This document shows positions 28,547 through 37,705 of a stretch of 64,000 bases of DNA, piece after piece. This DNA comes from Natronosalvus halobius. Its GTDB lineage: Archaea; Halobacteriota; Halobacteria; Halobacteriales; Natrialbaceae. Numbering within the stretch: position 1 is the stretch's first letter; the number at the start of each line of letters is the position of its first letter. The notes under the pieces are model-generated. The model was not told the DNA's origin. It did no database searches and saw nothing but the letters and a program-made list of their open reading frames with translations. Location: positions 2,046,001-2,110,000 of the forward strand of contig NZ_CP099997.1 in assembly GCF_024138145.1 (NCBI RefSeq), in the 5' to 3' direction. A program made the translations under genes and the position numbers.

Positions 28547-29410
28547 TCAGGCGTCGACCTCGAGCAACCGCGCCTCGCAGTCGTCGCAGGTGATGGCGTA
28601 GACCTCGTAGGAGCGACAGCACGACTCGACGGTCTCGGCGTCGATCGAGATGGCCCCGCCACACGCCGGACAGGTGTCGATAAACGCGCGCAGCCCGCTC
28701 GCGAGCTGGCTCCGCTGGTCGGCCGGCAGGGACTCCCACCCCGGCACGCGCTCGGCGAGGACCTCGATCCCGGCGAGGTCGGCGACGAGGGCGGCGTCAG
28801 ACTCCCAGCGGGCGGCGACGTAGCCGTCGACGCGGACGACGACCGGATCGTCCGGGCGCTCGCCGCTGACTTCGATCTCCTCGGGGTCGGCCTCGAGCAG
28901 GGGGCCAAGCTGTTGGGTTCGGTCGTCGTCCCGAACCGCGTCCATGCGCTCGTGCCACTCGCGTCGGACGTCCTCGCGGAGACACAGGTCGTCCTCGTCG
29001 ACGCAGGGTTCGACAACGTTCGCCTCGAGCAGCGTCTCCTCCGGAGTGAGACGCGTTTCGCGTTCGTGGATCGGATCGGGGCCGTGGCCTGCCGTCGTGT
29101 CGGCGTCGGGGTCGGAGTCAGTCTCGAGCCCGTACCCCGCCGGCGCCTTGTCGAACTTCGCCAGGAGCCAGTCGGGGAAGTACCGTTTCGTCAGCGCGGG
29201 CGTACCGGGCACGAGGTAGCCGCGGACGTAGATCGTGAACGCGGACGCAACGAACACCGCGATGCCCGCGAGCGGGACGACCACGCCGACGGCGACCGCG
29301 AGGACGCCGGCGATGACGACGTTGACGGCGGTACACGGCGTGCACCGATTCTCGCCCGTGTACTCGGGCTGGCGCAGCCGGTCGATCGTTCGAGAGAGGC
29401 CTGCAGACAT
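28547..29410 (-). CDS. Membrane protein with C-terminal zinc-ribbon domain
   Basis: A 287-aa protein. An N-terminal CxxC pair (NRCTPCTAVNVV) precedes two membrane helices (VIAGVLAVAVGVVVPLAGI and an adjoining segment). The middle is an acidic soluble domain of ~170 residues. The C-terminus is a zinc-finger module with DTCPACGGAI, ESCCRSYEVYA and TCDDCEARLL. The start is ATG 29410. It is 100 nt upstream of sufS on the same strand. Function is not recognised. Confidence 0.85.
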   Translation of the reverse strand: MSAGLSRTIDRLRQPEYTGENRCTPCTAVNVVIAGVLAVAVGVVVPLAGIAVFVASAFTIYVRGYLVPGTPALTKRYFPDWLLAKFDKAPAGYGLETDSDPDADTTAGHGPDPIHERETRLTPEETLLEANVVEPCVDEDDLCLREDVRREWHERMDAVRDDDRTQQLGPLLEADPEEIEVSGERPDDPVVVRVDGYVAARWESDAALVADLAGIEVLAERVPGWESLPADQRSQLASGLRAFIDTCPACGGAISIDAETVESCCRSYEVYAITCDDCEARLLEVDA

Positions 29411-29532
29411 GTTCGTCACGTCGATTGGTGGGATAAAAAGTACGTCGGTGGTACAATAGGGTACAGTAGTGCAGATCAGATCGCGCTCCGCGCCCGTCTG
29501 GGCGGCCACGAGTCACAGTTACGGATCGCCGA

Positions 29533-30153
29533 TCACGAATCGAACAATCCCTCGACGTCCCGCCGCTTCGCTCGGCGGTGCCCGACATGAGCCGAGAGCC
29601 GATCGTACACTAGCGCACGGTTGGCCGGCTCGCGGACGAAGTCCTGGACCAGCGCCAGGAAGCGACTGGTCGCCCGTTCGGCCTCGAGGTCCGCCCGGGC
29701 GAACGCGATCGCGTCCTGGATGATCGGCTCGTCGTAGCCGAACTCCTCGGCCAGGACGCCCGCTGCCAGGAACGTCGCCTCGAGGTCGAGATCCGCCAGT
29801 TCGAGCGCCGCACCGGCGTGCTCGAGGGACGGGGGACGACGACGCTCGATTACCTCCGGATCGCTCGCGAGGGTCCGAAGGGAGCGGCGGACGGCGGCCA
29901 CGTCGACCCCGCGGTAGTTCGCCGGAAGGCCCTCGAGGTACTCGTGGGCGCTCGCGGCCAGCCCCGTCGCCCCCGCCCAGTTGCGGTTCCGTGCGTGGTA
30001 GATCGCCGCGGTGAACTGGATCAGCCCGTGGAGCAGGCGCTCGTCGTCGGTGCCCGCCTCGAGGTCGAGCCAGTGGGCCTCCCAGGCGTCGTGGGCGGCG
30101 TGGTAGTACCCGTCGTTGTAGATGGCGATGCCGGCCCGGAGCGCGTTGCGCAT
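29533..30153 (-). CDS. DUF309-family protein
   Basis: A 206-aa helical protein with the DUF309 core at residues 1-~65, YNDGYYHAAHDAWEAHW and HGLIQFTAAIYHARNRNW. The C-terminal helices are less conserved and end in an Arg/Lys-rich tail. DUF309 is widespread in bacteria and archaea without an assigned activity. The start is fixed by a TATA box 27 nt upstream. Confidence 0.87.
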   Translation of the reverse strand: MRNALRAGIAIYNDGYYHAAHDAWEAHWLDLEAGTDDERLLHGLIQFTAAIYHARNRNWAGATGLAASAHEYLEGLPANYRGVDVAAVRRSLRTLASDPEVIERRRPPSLEHAGAALELADLDLEATFLAAGVLAEEFGYDEPIIQDAIAFARADLEAERATSRFLALVQDFVREPANRALVYDRLSAHVGHRRAKRRDVEGLFDS

Positions 30154-30566
30154 AGCCGTGCATATCGTGTCGAGCGTATAAAAAGCCGGATACGTGCCGC
30201 CTCCGGCGGGGCGGGCAGGTCAGCGATGTGGGGACGAGCAACCCACCGTCCGTATCGACTGATCGACTGTTCTGGCCGTCGGCCGCCTCGAGGCGGCTCG
30301 AGCGCGCCGACGGCCACCGCCGCCGATCGAGCGGTGAGGAAATCGACGAGGACGCACCACAAGAGTATGCAGTCGTTTGCGGATGGTAGGGGCCGCCCAA
30401 CCGTGCGTCTGCCGGTCGGCCTCGAGCGTCTCGCTCGTACCCACCGTCTCACTCTCGCTTCGCGACTCGTTCGCAAAAGCTGGATCAAAAGTACCTGCTC
30501 AGGCCTCGAACTCGCGCTCCTCACGGGTCGTTCCTCCCCGTTCGGATTTCCGAGACCTTCGTTCCC
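30154..30566. other. Gene-free gap with a large inverted repeat
   Basis: About 410 nt between two minus-strand genes with no supportable coding frame. It holds the DUF309 TATA box (30177-30184). It also holds a 10-bp perfect inverted repeat, GGCCGTCGGC at 30274-30283 and GCCGACGGCC at 30306-30315. The loop of that repeat contains the palindrome CGCCTCGAGGCG. Nothing else is evident. Confidence 0.6.
30177..30184 (-). promoter_or_regulatory. TATA box of the DUF309 gene
   Basis: TTTTTATA on the minus strand, centred 27-28 nt before ATG 30153; the transcript is likely leaderless. Confidence 0.65.
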
Positions 30567-31658
30567 TCACGTCTCGCGTTCCCACCTGAACGTCCCGTTT
30601 CGCTGTACAACTTCTCCGTCCACTTCGAGGCGAGATTCCTCGCTCATGTCCGTAATCATGTCAGTGTGGACGGCCGACTCGTTGCCCGTCTGGCCCTCCG
30701 GCAGGCACGCGTCGTAGGCTCGACCGACCGCCAGGTGGACGGCGTCGCCCATCTTCTCGTCGAAGAGAATGCTGTCGGTAAAGCGGTCGATGCCGCGATT
30801 CATGCCGATTCCGAGTTCCCCCAGGCGCCGGGCACCCTCGTCGGTCTCGAGAATCTCCGTCAGGACGTCCTCGCCCTGGACAGCCTCGTGGGCGACCACC
30901 TCGCCAGCTTCGAATTCGAGGCGGACGTCCCGAACGGCCTCGCCGTCGATAGTCATCGGGACGTCGAACGTGACGGTCCCCTCCGTGTCGTAGGGTGCCG
31001 TAAAGACCTCGCCGCTGGGGAGATTGTGCGAGTCGTAAGCCACGGACGCGGCGCTGTTGACCGCCGTCCGGCCCTCGATCGACATGGTGAGGTCGGTTCC
31101 CTCCTTGACCAGTCGAACCTCCGATCCGGCGTCCAGGACGTCCTTCATCTTCGCCATCTCCTCGGCCAGGGACTCCCAGTCCCGGAGGATGGCGTCGTAG
31201 GCGAAGTCCTGGTACTCCTCGTAAGCCATCCCGGCTTGCTGAGCGAGCGAGCGCGTCGGGTGGACCGTCGAGACCCAGCGGGTGTCGTAGCGCGCCTCGC
31301 GGACCCCCGAACGCGCCGTGCGGTAGGCCTGTCGGGTCTCGCTCGGCACGTCGGCCATCGCCGCGGTGTTTCGCCCGCCGCCGATGGAGAGCACGACGTC
31401 AGCTGCCTCGTAGAGACGGCGTTCGTACTCGGGATCCTCGTCGAAGTCGCCGTCGTGCGCCTGGAGGTACGCTCGACTCACCTCCCCGGAGCCGTAGGTC
31501 GTGAGCAGGTTCGCCCCTCGCTCACCGAGTTCGACGGCGACGGCAACCGCCAGTTCGTGGGCCTCGGGGCCGACGGAGAGTACCACGTCGTCGCCCGCCT
31601 CAATCCGGGCGCTCCAGTCGACCAGCACCGATGCGTGTTCGCGAACGCGTTCGTCCAT
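30567..31658 (-). CDS. M29-family aminopeptidase
   Basis: A 363-aa cytoplasmic metalloprotease related to thermophilic aminopeptidase T. The active-site region is recognisable: NLPSGEVFTAPYDTEGTVTF (the first glutamate), FEAGEVVAHEA, ELGIGMNRGID and the C-terminal IGxGxx-like DAVHLAVGRAYDACLPEG in place of the usual HIAxG histidine segment. The two-metal centre uses Glu and His residues in these motifs. A TATAGAAAGTATAG palindrome lies ~90 nt upstream of its start. Confidence 0.92.
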   Translation of the reverse strand: MDERVREHASVLVDWSARIEAGDDVVLSVGPEAHELAVAVAVELGERGANLLTTYGSGEVSRAYLQAHDGDFDEDPEYERRLYEAADVVLSIGGGRNTAAMADVPSETRQAYRTARSGVREARYDTRWVSTVHPTRSLAQQAGMAYEEYQDFAYDAILRDWESLAEEMAKMKDVLDAGSEVRLVKEGTDLTMSIEGRTAVNSAASVAYDSHNLPSGEVFTAPYDTEGTVTFDVPMTIDGEAVRDVRLEFEAGEVVAHEAVQGEDVLTEILETDEGARRLGELGIGMNRGIDRFTDSILFDEKMGDAVHLAVGRAYDACLPEGQTGNESAVHTDMITDMSEESRLEVDGEVVQRNGTFRWERET

Positions 31659-31747
31659 ACCTCACCTGACTCGGGTCGGACACTAAACCTCCGGCGGTTC
31701 GCCTCGAACGTCAGCGTTCGTATCGACACTACCCGCCGTCCGGAATT

Positions 31748-31764
31748 ACTATAGAAAGTATAGC
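31748..31764. promoter_or_regulatory. Third copy of the TATAGAAAGTATAG palindrome
   Basis: ACTATA-GAAAG-TATAGC, between the M29 aminopeptidase (starting ~90 nt away on the minus strand) and the queuosine-precursor transporter. Read toward the aminopeptidase it continues TATAGTAATTCC, the same flank seen before the M24 gene at 2201. Confidence 0.45.
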
Positions 31765-31810
31765 TTCGTCGAATCCGTCGCGGGCTCGAAATCAGCCTCG
31801 AGCGTACCGT

Positions 31811-32530
31811 TCAGACGGGCGTCGACTGCGAATGCGAGTCCCGCGAGCGAACGAACCCGACGACGGCGTAGACGACGGGCGTGTCGAGGAGGGCGATCAG
31901 CAGTTTGAGGAGGTACTGACCGACGATCAGGGCGGCGAGGTCTCCAGCCGGAAGGACGGGACCGACGCCGAGCACCGTCGGCGCGAGCGCGAATGCGATC
32001 GAGACGAAGATTACGGTATCGATAGCCTGGCTGCTCGCCGTCGAGGCGATGTTGCGCAGCCAGAGGGCGTCCCCGTCGGTGTACTCGCGGATCTCGTGGA
32101 ACACCCAGACGTCCCAGTTCTGGCTGATGAGGTACGCGAGAAGGCTTCCGGCGACGATGTTCGTCGATGCGCCGAGGACCGATTCGAAGGTCCCCGGATC
32201 GATGCTCGTCGGCGCGGCGGGGGCCGCGATGGTCGACCAGACGAGCGCCAGCAGGAGGAAGTTCATCGCGAACGCGACGTTGACCACGACCTGGGCGGCC
32301 TTCCGTCCGTACAGTTCTGAGTAGCAATCGCTCGCCAGGAAGGTGAGCGCGTACGCGAGGGCGGCCCCCGGCAGGAAGAGTTCATTGCCCGCTATCGGGA
32401 GCGCCACGGGTAGTTCGAACGCGAGCACCTTCGCCGCCGTCACCTGGGCCGTCACCAGCGCCGTGACGAACACGGCAATGAGCGAGACCTGGACGGTCGT
32501 TGGCCCGGATCGAGGCTGTGACTGCGTCAT
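31811..32530 (-). CDS. Queuosine-precursor transporter (VUT/YhhQ family)
   Basis: A 239-aa membrane protein with about six helices. Family signatures are TAAKVLAFELPVALPIAGNE near residue 35 and FLASDCYSELYGRKAAQVVV near 65, followed by a late helix pair (LLKLLIALLDTPVVYAVVGF). YhhQ-type proteins import 7-deazaguanine precursors, which archaea use for archaeosine in tRNA. The start is ATG 32530; a GTG six bases earlier is an alternative. Confidence 0.93.
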   Translation of the reverse strand: MTQSQPRSGPTTVQVSLIAVFVTALVTAQVTAAKVLAFELPVALPIAGNELFLPGAALAYALTFLASDCYSELYGRKAAQVVVNVAFAMNFLLLALVWSTIAAPAAPTSIDPGTFESVLGASTNIVAGSLLAYLISQNWDVWVFHEIREYTDGDALWLRNIASTASSQAIDTVIFVSIAFALAPTVLGVGPVLPAGDLAALIVGQYLLKLLIALLDTPVVYAVVGFVRSRDSHSQSTPV

Positions 32531-32799
32531 ACCCACTTCTCACGAGTACACGGATAAAGTCGTAGCGAAAAGCATCCCCGAGTGTGATTCAGGGAATATC
32601 GAGAGCAGATTTTGCCTACCAGAGCGATTATTTCCGCGTACGTCGGCAGAACGTTTGTATTTGAGTTCCTGAACGCGCTACGTTCCGAATCGGTCACAAC
32701 GGATAGAGATTCCGATGGTATCGGGTTTTTTGCGTCGAGTCCCGAGTGAACGGGACCCACGCAAGTCTTATCCGTCTATCGGCGTTGTGTTTAGAAGCA

Positions 32800-32994
32800 A
32801 TGGCGAAAGGAAACGTTGATTTCTTCAACGACACAGGCGGCTACGGTTTCATTTCGACGGACGACGCAGACGATGACGTATTCTTCCACATGGAAGACGT
32901 CGGCGGCCCGGACCTCGAAGAAGGCACAGACATCGAATTCGACATCGAACAGGCCCCCAAAGGCCCCCGCGCGACGAACGTCACCCGCCTGTAA
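32800..32994 (+). CDS. cspA: Cold-shock domain protein (copy 1)
   Basis: A 64-aa single cold-shock domain with RNP1 GYGFIS and RNP2 DVFFHME. It binds single-stranded nucleic acid and acts as an RNA chaperone. It is ~80 percent identical by eye to the copy at 42868, and both use an MAKG start. Its own promoter is suggested by TCTTAT ~30 nt upstream. Cold-shock proteins of this type are short, and this is full length. Confidence 0.95.
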   Translation: MAKGNVDFFNDTGGYGFISTDDADDDVFFHMEDVGGPDLEEGTDIEFDIEQAPKGPRATNVTRL

Positions 32995-33271
32995 CACGGC
33001 TTTTCGTTCCGACGCCCGGATTTCACATTTTACCATTTTTGACCGGCGAGCGACGCGTCCGTAGGTTCGAAGGGACGCAGTTACGCAGTTGCTGAAAGGA
33101 CTCGAGCGACCGGTAGCCACCACGTACGGTCACGTATCGAGTCCGTACGGTCAGGTACGCGTGATATACCCAAACCGGTGACTGTCGTGGGCTGATCCAC
33201 GTTCGTCGCCTCGAGGCCCGCTTGCTCGCGCTCGCGGGAGTCTCGAGCGGCGACGAGTCAGAATCACGCTC

Positions 33272-34393
33272 ATGTCGCACACGCTACCCGATCGCTGGAA
33301 AGTCGTATCGCTCGCCGGCCTCACCCTCTTGCTCGCCGGCCTCACCGTCGGCGCCCTCGTTGGCGCGGGATTGCTCGCACCCGCTACTGGTCCCGTCGAT
33401 CCAGGTCCGGAGAACGTCAGCGAGCCGGCCGCCGAGGAACCGGTGCCCGAACGTGGGGACCCCTGGTTCGAGGCGGCCGCCGCTGACGGGAGCTGGATCA
33501 GTTACGTCAACCCGCGCGACGAGTACCGGACTCCGTATCTCGGAGACGGTTCCTCGAAAGTCTGTACCACGCTGGTCAACGAGGCGGGCGACCCTATCAT
33601 GGGCAAAACGGTTGCGAACACGACCGTCACAGTCCCGATGGGCGACTCCGTCGCGTGGCACTCCCACGCCGACCCGTTCGTCACTCAGTATCCGCTCACC
33701 GACCACTACGAACGCCCGCTGGACGCCGACCAGTTCGGTGTCTCCGACCTGCCACAGGGTGACGGCTACCTGGACAGCCACTGCATCGAGATCCACGGCC
33801 TCTCCGAGGAAGGTGACAGCGTCGAGTACGGCGAGGCCGTCGTCGAGGGCGAGCACGCCGACCGCATCGAGGTCGTCGGCTACATCCAGCAGGAACCCGC
33901 CGGCACCGGCTGGGACTCGAGCGTCGACCCCGTCGCGGACGCGGTCTCTTACGAGGAAGCCGGCGGCGGCTGGACGTTCACGCCCGATTCCTCGCACGGG
34001 CAGGTGACGGTCGTCTTGCAACTCGTCGACGACACGGCTGATGATGACGAAGGCGATGGAGACGGCGGGTACGACGAAGGGTCCGAAAACGGAACGGACG
34101 ACTCGAGTTCGGATTCGGACGGAGACGACGGGGATGGATCCGACGGCGACGGCGAGGAGACGAAGAGAGACGGCGACAATAACGGCGACGCCGACGATAC
34201 CGAAACGGACGGCGACGGTACCGGGGCAGACGACCGCTCCGGCGACGGCTCCGTCCTGGAAGACGACCCCGAGGACGACGAGACCGCCGGCGCGAGCGAC
34301 GACGCTCAGCCGGGCTTCGGTGCAGGTGTAGCCGGGTTCGCGATTATATCGCTGGTGGTCGCAGTTATCGGGCGGCGTCGTGCCTCGTCGTAA
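33272..34393 (+). CDS. Exported PGF-CTERM surface protein
   Basis: A 373-aa protein. It has an N-terminal hydrophobic signal/anchor (VVSLAGLTLLLAGLTVGALV), a globular domain at residues ~60-250 with two conserved cysteines (SKVCTTLVNEAG and LDSHCIEIHG), and a very acidic Asp/Ser/Gly linker. The C-terminus is a PGF-CTERM signal (QPGFGAGVAGFAIISLVVAV plus RRR). Archaeosortase ArtA recognises this signal, removes it and attaches the protein to lipid at the cell surface. The linker is typical of a wall-spanning, O-glycosylated segment. The substrate or ligand is unknown. Confidence 0.9.
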   Translation: MSHTLPDRWKVVSLAGLTLLLAGLTVGALVGAGLLAPATGPVDPGPENVSEPAAEEPVPERGDPWFEAAAADGSWISYVNPRDEYRTPYLGDGSSKVCTTLVNEAGDPIMGKTVANTTVTVPMGDSVAWHSHADPFVTQYPLTDHYERPLDADQFGVSDLPQGDGYLDSHCIEIHGLSEEGDSVEYGEAVVEGEHADRIEVVGYIQQEPAGTGWDSSVDPVADAVSYEEAGGGWTFTPDSSHGQVTVVLQLVDDTADDDEGDGDGGYDEGSENGTDDSSSDSDGDDGDGSDGDGEETKRDGDNNGDADDTETDGDGTGADDRSGDGSVLEDDPEDDETAGASDDAQPGFGAGVAGFAIISLVVAVIGRRRASS

Positions 34394-34422
34394 ATCGTCA
34401 AGTGCCTCGTCGTAAATCGTGA
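34379..34422. repeat. 22-bp tandem duplication spanning a stop codon
   Basis: GTGCCTCGTCGTAAATCGT is present twice, 22 nt apart, with the first copy encoding the last residues and TAA stop of the PGF-CTERM gene. The second copy is downstream and non-coding. Confidence 0.9.
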
Positions 34423-34525
34423 ATCCCGAATCGCGCGCATCCAGGCGCGCGCTCGGCGCCGACGGTGGCCGATACCGCCGCAACAGGTTCGTTCAAGTGT
34501 GACACGCCCCTGGGACGAGATAGCC

Positions 34526-34696
34526 ATGCGCACGTGTCGAACTGACGGCGGAACGACCGACGGGCACGACTGTCGGATGTGTGGGGAGTCCCTCGCCGAC
34601 ACACCGGATCAGCGGGTACTCACCGCCGTCGAAGACGGAACGGTGGTCCACCGGTACTTCTGTAGCGACGAGTGCCTCGAGCGCTGGTCCGCGTAG
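34526..34696 (+). CDS. Small zinc-finger protein
   Basis: A 56-aa protein with DCRMCGESL and [12 protein letters not shown], giving a CxxC...CxxxC treble-clef-like finger. This is a recurring haloarchaeal microprotein type. It ends 71 nt before engB. Partner and role are unknown. Confidence 0.82.
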   Translation: MRTCRTDGGTTDGHDCRMCGESLADTPDQRVLTAVEDGTVVHRYFCSDECLERWSA

Positions 34697-34737
34697 CACC
34701 GACGTCGAACCAGTCTCGCTGGCCCGCTCTCGTCGCG

Positions 34738-34743
34738 TTTATA
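34738..34743 (+). promoter_or_regulatory. TATA box of engB
   Basis: TTTATA, centred 27-28 nt before ATG 34768, so engB is probably transcribed separately from the small zinc-finger gene and is leaderless. Confidence 0.65.
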
Positions 34744-34767
34744 CCCGCCCCGCCCGATGGCGAGTAC

Positions 34768-35391
34768 ATGAATCCCTTCGAGACGCGACCCGATCGTGAC
34801 GCCGAGGTCGTCCTGGTCGGCCGGTCGAATGTCGGCAAGTCGACGCTGATGCGGGAGCTTACGGGTCACAAATTCGACACCGGCGGCAAGCCCGGCGTCA
34901 CCCGGACGCCCAACCACTACGACTGGACGGCCGAGGACTTCGTCATCACGGACCTTCCCGGATTCGGCTTCATGAGCGGCGTCGAAGCGGATCGCCAGGA
35001 CCAGATCAAGACGGACATCGTTCGGTATCTCGAGGCCCACGCCGATTCGATCCTCGTCGGCATCCTCGTCGTCGACGGCAAGAGCGTCGTCGACATCATC
35101 GACCGCCACTCCGGCGACGACGAGATTCCCTACGACGTCGAGATGTTTCACTTCCTCCGGGAACTCGACGTGCCGACGGTGGTCGCCGTCAACAAGATGG
35201 ACAAGGTCGACGACCAGGACGAGCGACTCGATGAACTGTGTGACCGACTGGGTCTGCTCCCGCCGTGGAAGCAGTGGCAGGACACGATCGCTCCCATCAC
35301 GGCCAAACGCGGGCAGATCGACGCGCTCGAGGAGGCGGTTCGCACGCACCTGCACGAGCAAAAACGGGACGATCTATTCCGATTCTTCTGA
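34768..35391 (+). CDS. engB: Ribosome-biogenesis-type GTPase EngB
   Basis: A 207-aa TrmE-Era-EngA-EngB-Septin family GTPase. G1 is [13 protein letters not shown]2 is the threonine in [12 protein letters not shown]3 is [10 protein letters not shown] and G4 is [12 protein letters not shown], with G5 near ITAKRGQ. Bacterial EngB/YsxC assists large-subunit ribosome assembly. Its last 18 nt overlap the convergent lipoprotein gene. Confidence 0.95.
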   Translation: MNPFETRPDRDAEVVLVGRSNVGKSTLMRELTGHKFDTGGKPGVTRTPNHYDWTAEDFVITDLPGFGFMSGVEADRQDQIKTDIVRYLEAHADSILVGILVVDGKSVVDIIDRHSGDDEIPYDVEMFHFLRELDVPTVVAVNKMDKVDDQDERLDELCDRLGLLPPWKQWQDTIAPITAKRGQIDALEEAVRTHLHEQKRDDLFRFF

Positions 35392-35916
35392 CGACGAGTC
35401 GTCGCCGATTGCATCGACGGTAAACTCGAGTTCGGCGTCCTCCTCGAGCGTCAGTTCCTGTTCCTGGGGCTCGAAGTCGTTTTCGCTGTACTCGTCTGCT
35501 TCCACGGTGACGACGTACTCGCCCCCCTCGAGGGTCGCTTCGGCTACCCCTTCGGAGATGTCGGTATCGTAGATCTGTTGTTTGCCGAACGAACCGTCTG
35601 CCGGTTCGATGGTCACGATGATGCCCTCGGAGACCGTCTGGCCGTCCTCGTTTTCGATCGTAATGGACAACGTGTACTCTTCGGTGTCGTCAGTCTCGTC
35701 GGCCGAATTATCGTCTGATTCGTTTCCACTCCCGTCGGAGTCGTTGTCGTTGTCGGTGTCGGTGTCGGTGTTATCGTCGTCACCGTTGTCGCTGTTATTG
35801 TTACCGTCATCGTTTCCGTCCTGGTCGTCGTCATCGCTCGTGCAGCCGGCGAGTGGGAGGGCGACCGCGGTCGCGAGACCGATACCAACTGTTCGGCGGG
35901 ATACCTTTCGTACCAT
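35374..35916 (-). CDS. Tat-exported lipoprotein with a regulatory-domain-like beta sandwich
   Basis: A 180-aa protein. The signal contains a twin-arginine motif ([10 protein letters not shown]) ending in LPLAGC, a lipobox whose cysteine would be lipid-modified. It is followed by an Asp/Asn-rich linker of ~50 residues and a C-terminal ~90-residue domain similar to carboxypeptidase-regulatory/PEGA-type domains ([19 protein letters not shown]). Tat-dependent lipoproteins are common in haloarchaea. Its 3-prime end overlaps engB on the opposite strand by 18 nt. Confidence 0.88.
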   Translation of the reverse strand: MVRKVSRRTVGIGLATAVALPLAGCTSDDDDQDGNDDGNNNSDNGDDDNTDTDTDNDNDSDGSGNESDDNSADETDDTEEYTLSITIENEDGQTVSEGIIVTIEPADGSFGKQQIYDTDISEGVAEATLEGGEYVVTVEADEYSENDFEPQEQELTLEEDAELEFTVDAIGDDSSSEESE

Positions 35917-35979
35917 ATCGAATCGAAATATCAGAGTGTAAATAAGTCTTTATATTCATCTAGGAGGGATGGCCTCCCC

Positions 35980-36468
35980 TCACTCGATACCGGGCGATTG
36001 GTCAACCAACTTTTCCATCCGCAAGCACTCCAGGACGACCGCGCCGGTCGACTCGTGGTCGACCCACTCGAGTCCCTGCCAGCCGTGGCGTTCGTAGAAG
36101 CCGACCGCGTTTTTCGACGCCAACAGCGTCAGACGGTCGAGTCCGACCGCGCGAGCCGTTTCTTCGAGGTGGTCGAGGAGCGCTCGCCCCACCCCCGTCC
36201 GCGCGTGGTCGGGGTGGACGTAGACGGCCTGGACCTCGTCCACGCCGAACTCGAAGTGGCCGAAGCCGACGACCGCGCCGTTTCGGGTGGCGACGACGAA
36301 GTGTGCGGTATCCACGTCGACGGGGTAGCCGTCGGGTGATTTGTTGGCCGCCCAGGCGTCGACCTGCGCCGATTCGTAGGCGGCAGCCCCGAGTTCGCGG
36401 ACGGCGGCGATGTGGACCGACACGAGGGCCTCGCCGTCGGTCACTCGAGCGGGGCGAATTTCGACCAT
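35980..36468 (-). CDS. GNAT-family N-acetyltransferase
   Basis: A 162-aa acetyltransferase. The acetyl-CoA loop is VYVHPDHARTGVGRALLDHL at residues ~83-102, giving the R/Q-x2-G-x-G/A motif, followed by LTLLASKNAVGFYERHGW, motif B. The N-terminal RPARVTDGEALVSVH is also typical. The start is ATG 36468 (MVEIRPARV); the codons further upstream fall into a repeat and are not conserved. Substrate unknown. Confidence 0.92.
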   Translation of the reverse strand: MVEIRPARVTDGEALVSVHIAAVRELGAAAYESAQVDAWAANKSPDGYPVDVDTAHFVVATRNGAVVGFGHFEFGVDEVQAVYVHPDHARTGVGRALLDHLEETARAVGLDRLTLLASKNAVGFYERHGWQGLEWVDHESTGAVVLECLRMEKLVDQSPGIE

Positions 36469-36543
36469 ACCGATCGGTACGAGTCGGGGGCCACTGTGCC
36501 TGTCGGTCAGGCAGATTCGGCTGTCATCGTCGTCGATACCGTC

Positions 36544-36611
36544 GCCGTCGGCATCTCGCCGCCGTCGGCATCTCGCCACCGTCGGCATCCTGTCACCGTC
36601 AACGCCCCGTC
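36544..36611. repeat. 17-bp tandem repeat, about four units
   Basis: GCCGTCGGCATCTCGCC occurs twice perfectly (36544-36560 and 36561-36577), then in two decayed copies to 36611, where it meets the stop of the dehydrogenase gene. It fills most of the gap upstream of the acetyltransferase. Confidence 0.85.
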
Positions 36612-37554
36612 ACACGACCCGGTTCGTGAACGCCTCACCCACCTCGAGTCGACGGACGTTCTCCTGGACGAGGCCGGCGATGTCCCGATAGTAATCGACA
36701 GTGAACGCCGCGCTGTGGGGCGTGACGATCACGTCGTTCATCGCCCAGAGGGGCGAGTCGGACGGGAGGGGTTCGGTCTCGAACACGTCGAGGGCCGCAC
36801 CCGCGACCTCGCCTGCCTCGAGCGCCTCGATCAGGGCCGCCTCGTCGACGACTGGTCCACGGCCGACGTTGATAACGTAGGCACCCTCGTCCATCGCCTC
36901 GAAGACGGCGACGTCGAACAGGCCGCGCGTCTCGTCGGTCAGTGGGAGCGTCGAGACGACGAAGTCGACGCCGGAAACGGCCTCGAGCAGGTCGTCGCTC
37001 GTATAGATGTCGTCGAATCCGGGGACGTCTTCGGGGGTGCGACGGACGCCGCGCATCGAGACACCCAGGGAGCCGGCGACCTCGGCGACGCCTCGGCCGA
37101 GGGTGCCGGTGCCGACGACGCAGGCCGTCGTTCCAGGAAGGGTGAACGCCTCGTCCCAGTCGGGTTGGATCCACTCCCGGCGCTGCTGATTGGCCACGTG
37201 GCGGTGGAACCGCCGGGAGAACGCCAGCAGGTAGCCGGCCACCGTCTCGCCGACCGTTCGGTCGTGGATGCCGGTGCTGTTGGTGAGGATCACGCCCTCG
37301 CGTTCGAAGGTGTCCATCGGAAAGCGGTCGACGCCCGCCTGGACCGAGTGGACCCACTCGAGATCGGCGAACCACGCCCGGTGCTCGAAGGTGACGACGG
37401 CTTCGCAGTCGACATCGTCGCGGTCCTCGACGAGCGATACCGTCACGGGGAGGTCGTCGAGCGTTTCGATCAGTTCCTCTGGCGGGAACAACGCCGAAAT
37501 GGACGCGTGAATGCCGAGGTGTTCGAGATCGAACGAGGGATTGGAAGCAGCCAT
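36610..37554 (-). CDS. D-2-hydroxyacid dehydrogenase
   Basis: A 314-aa NAD(P)-dependent dehydrogenase. The nucleotide-binding motif is VVGTGTLGRGVAEVA. The catalytic set includes arginine in INVGRGPVVDEAALI, glutamate in the FETEPLP region and histidine in VIVTPHSAA. The typical dimer signature GxETVAGY appears as TVGETVAGYLLAFSR. The enzyme interconverts 2-hydroxy and 2-oxo acids; the exact substrate is not clear. The start is taken at ATG 37554, since codons further upstream are not family-like. Confidence 0.93.
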   Translation of the reverse strand: MAASNPSFDLEHLGIHASISALFPPEELIETLDDLPVTVSLVEDRDDVDCEAVVTFEHRAWFADLEWVHSVQAGVDRFPMDTFEREGVILTNSTGIHDRTVGETVAGYLLAFSRRFHRHVANQQRREWIQPDWDEAFTLPGTTACVVGTGTLGRGVAEVAGSLGVSMRGVRRTPEDVPGFDDIYTSDDLLEAVSGVDFVVSTLPLTDETRGLFDVAVFEAMDEGAYVINVGRGPVVDEAALIEALEAGEVAGAALDVFETEPLPSDSPLWAMNDVIVTPHSAAFTVDYYRDIAGLVQENVRRLEVGEAFTNRVV

Positions 37555-37705
37555 AGCCGTCGGTACGGACGACTGGTAGTTCAACGTTCCTGCGACATAG
37601 AGGTGTGGGCGGCTCAGGATAGCATCCCTCGTCACACGGGGCTCGGTGGGGGTAACTCCTCGTCACCGCCGCCCGTTCGTCGGTACGAACCGGGCGGGTT
37701 TCGGT

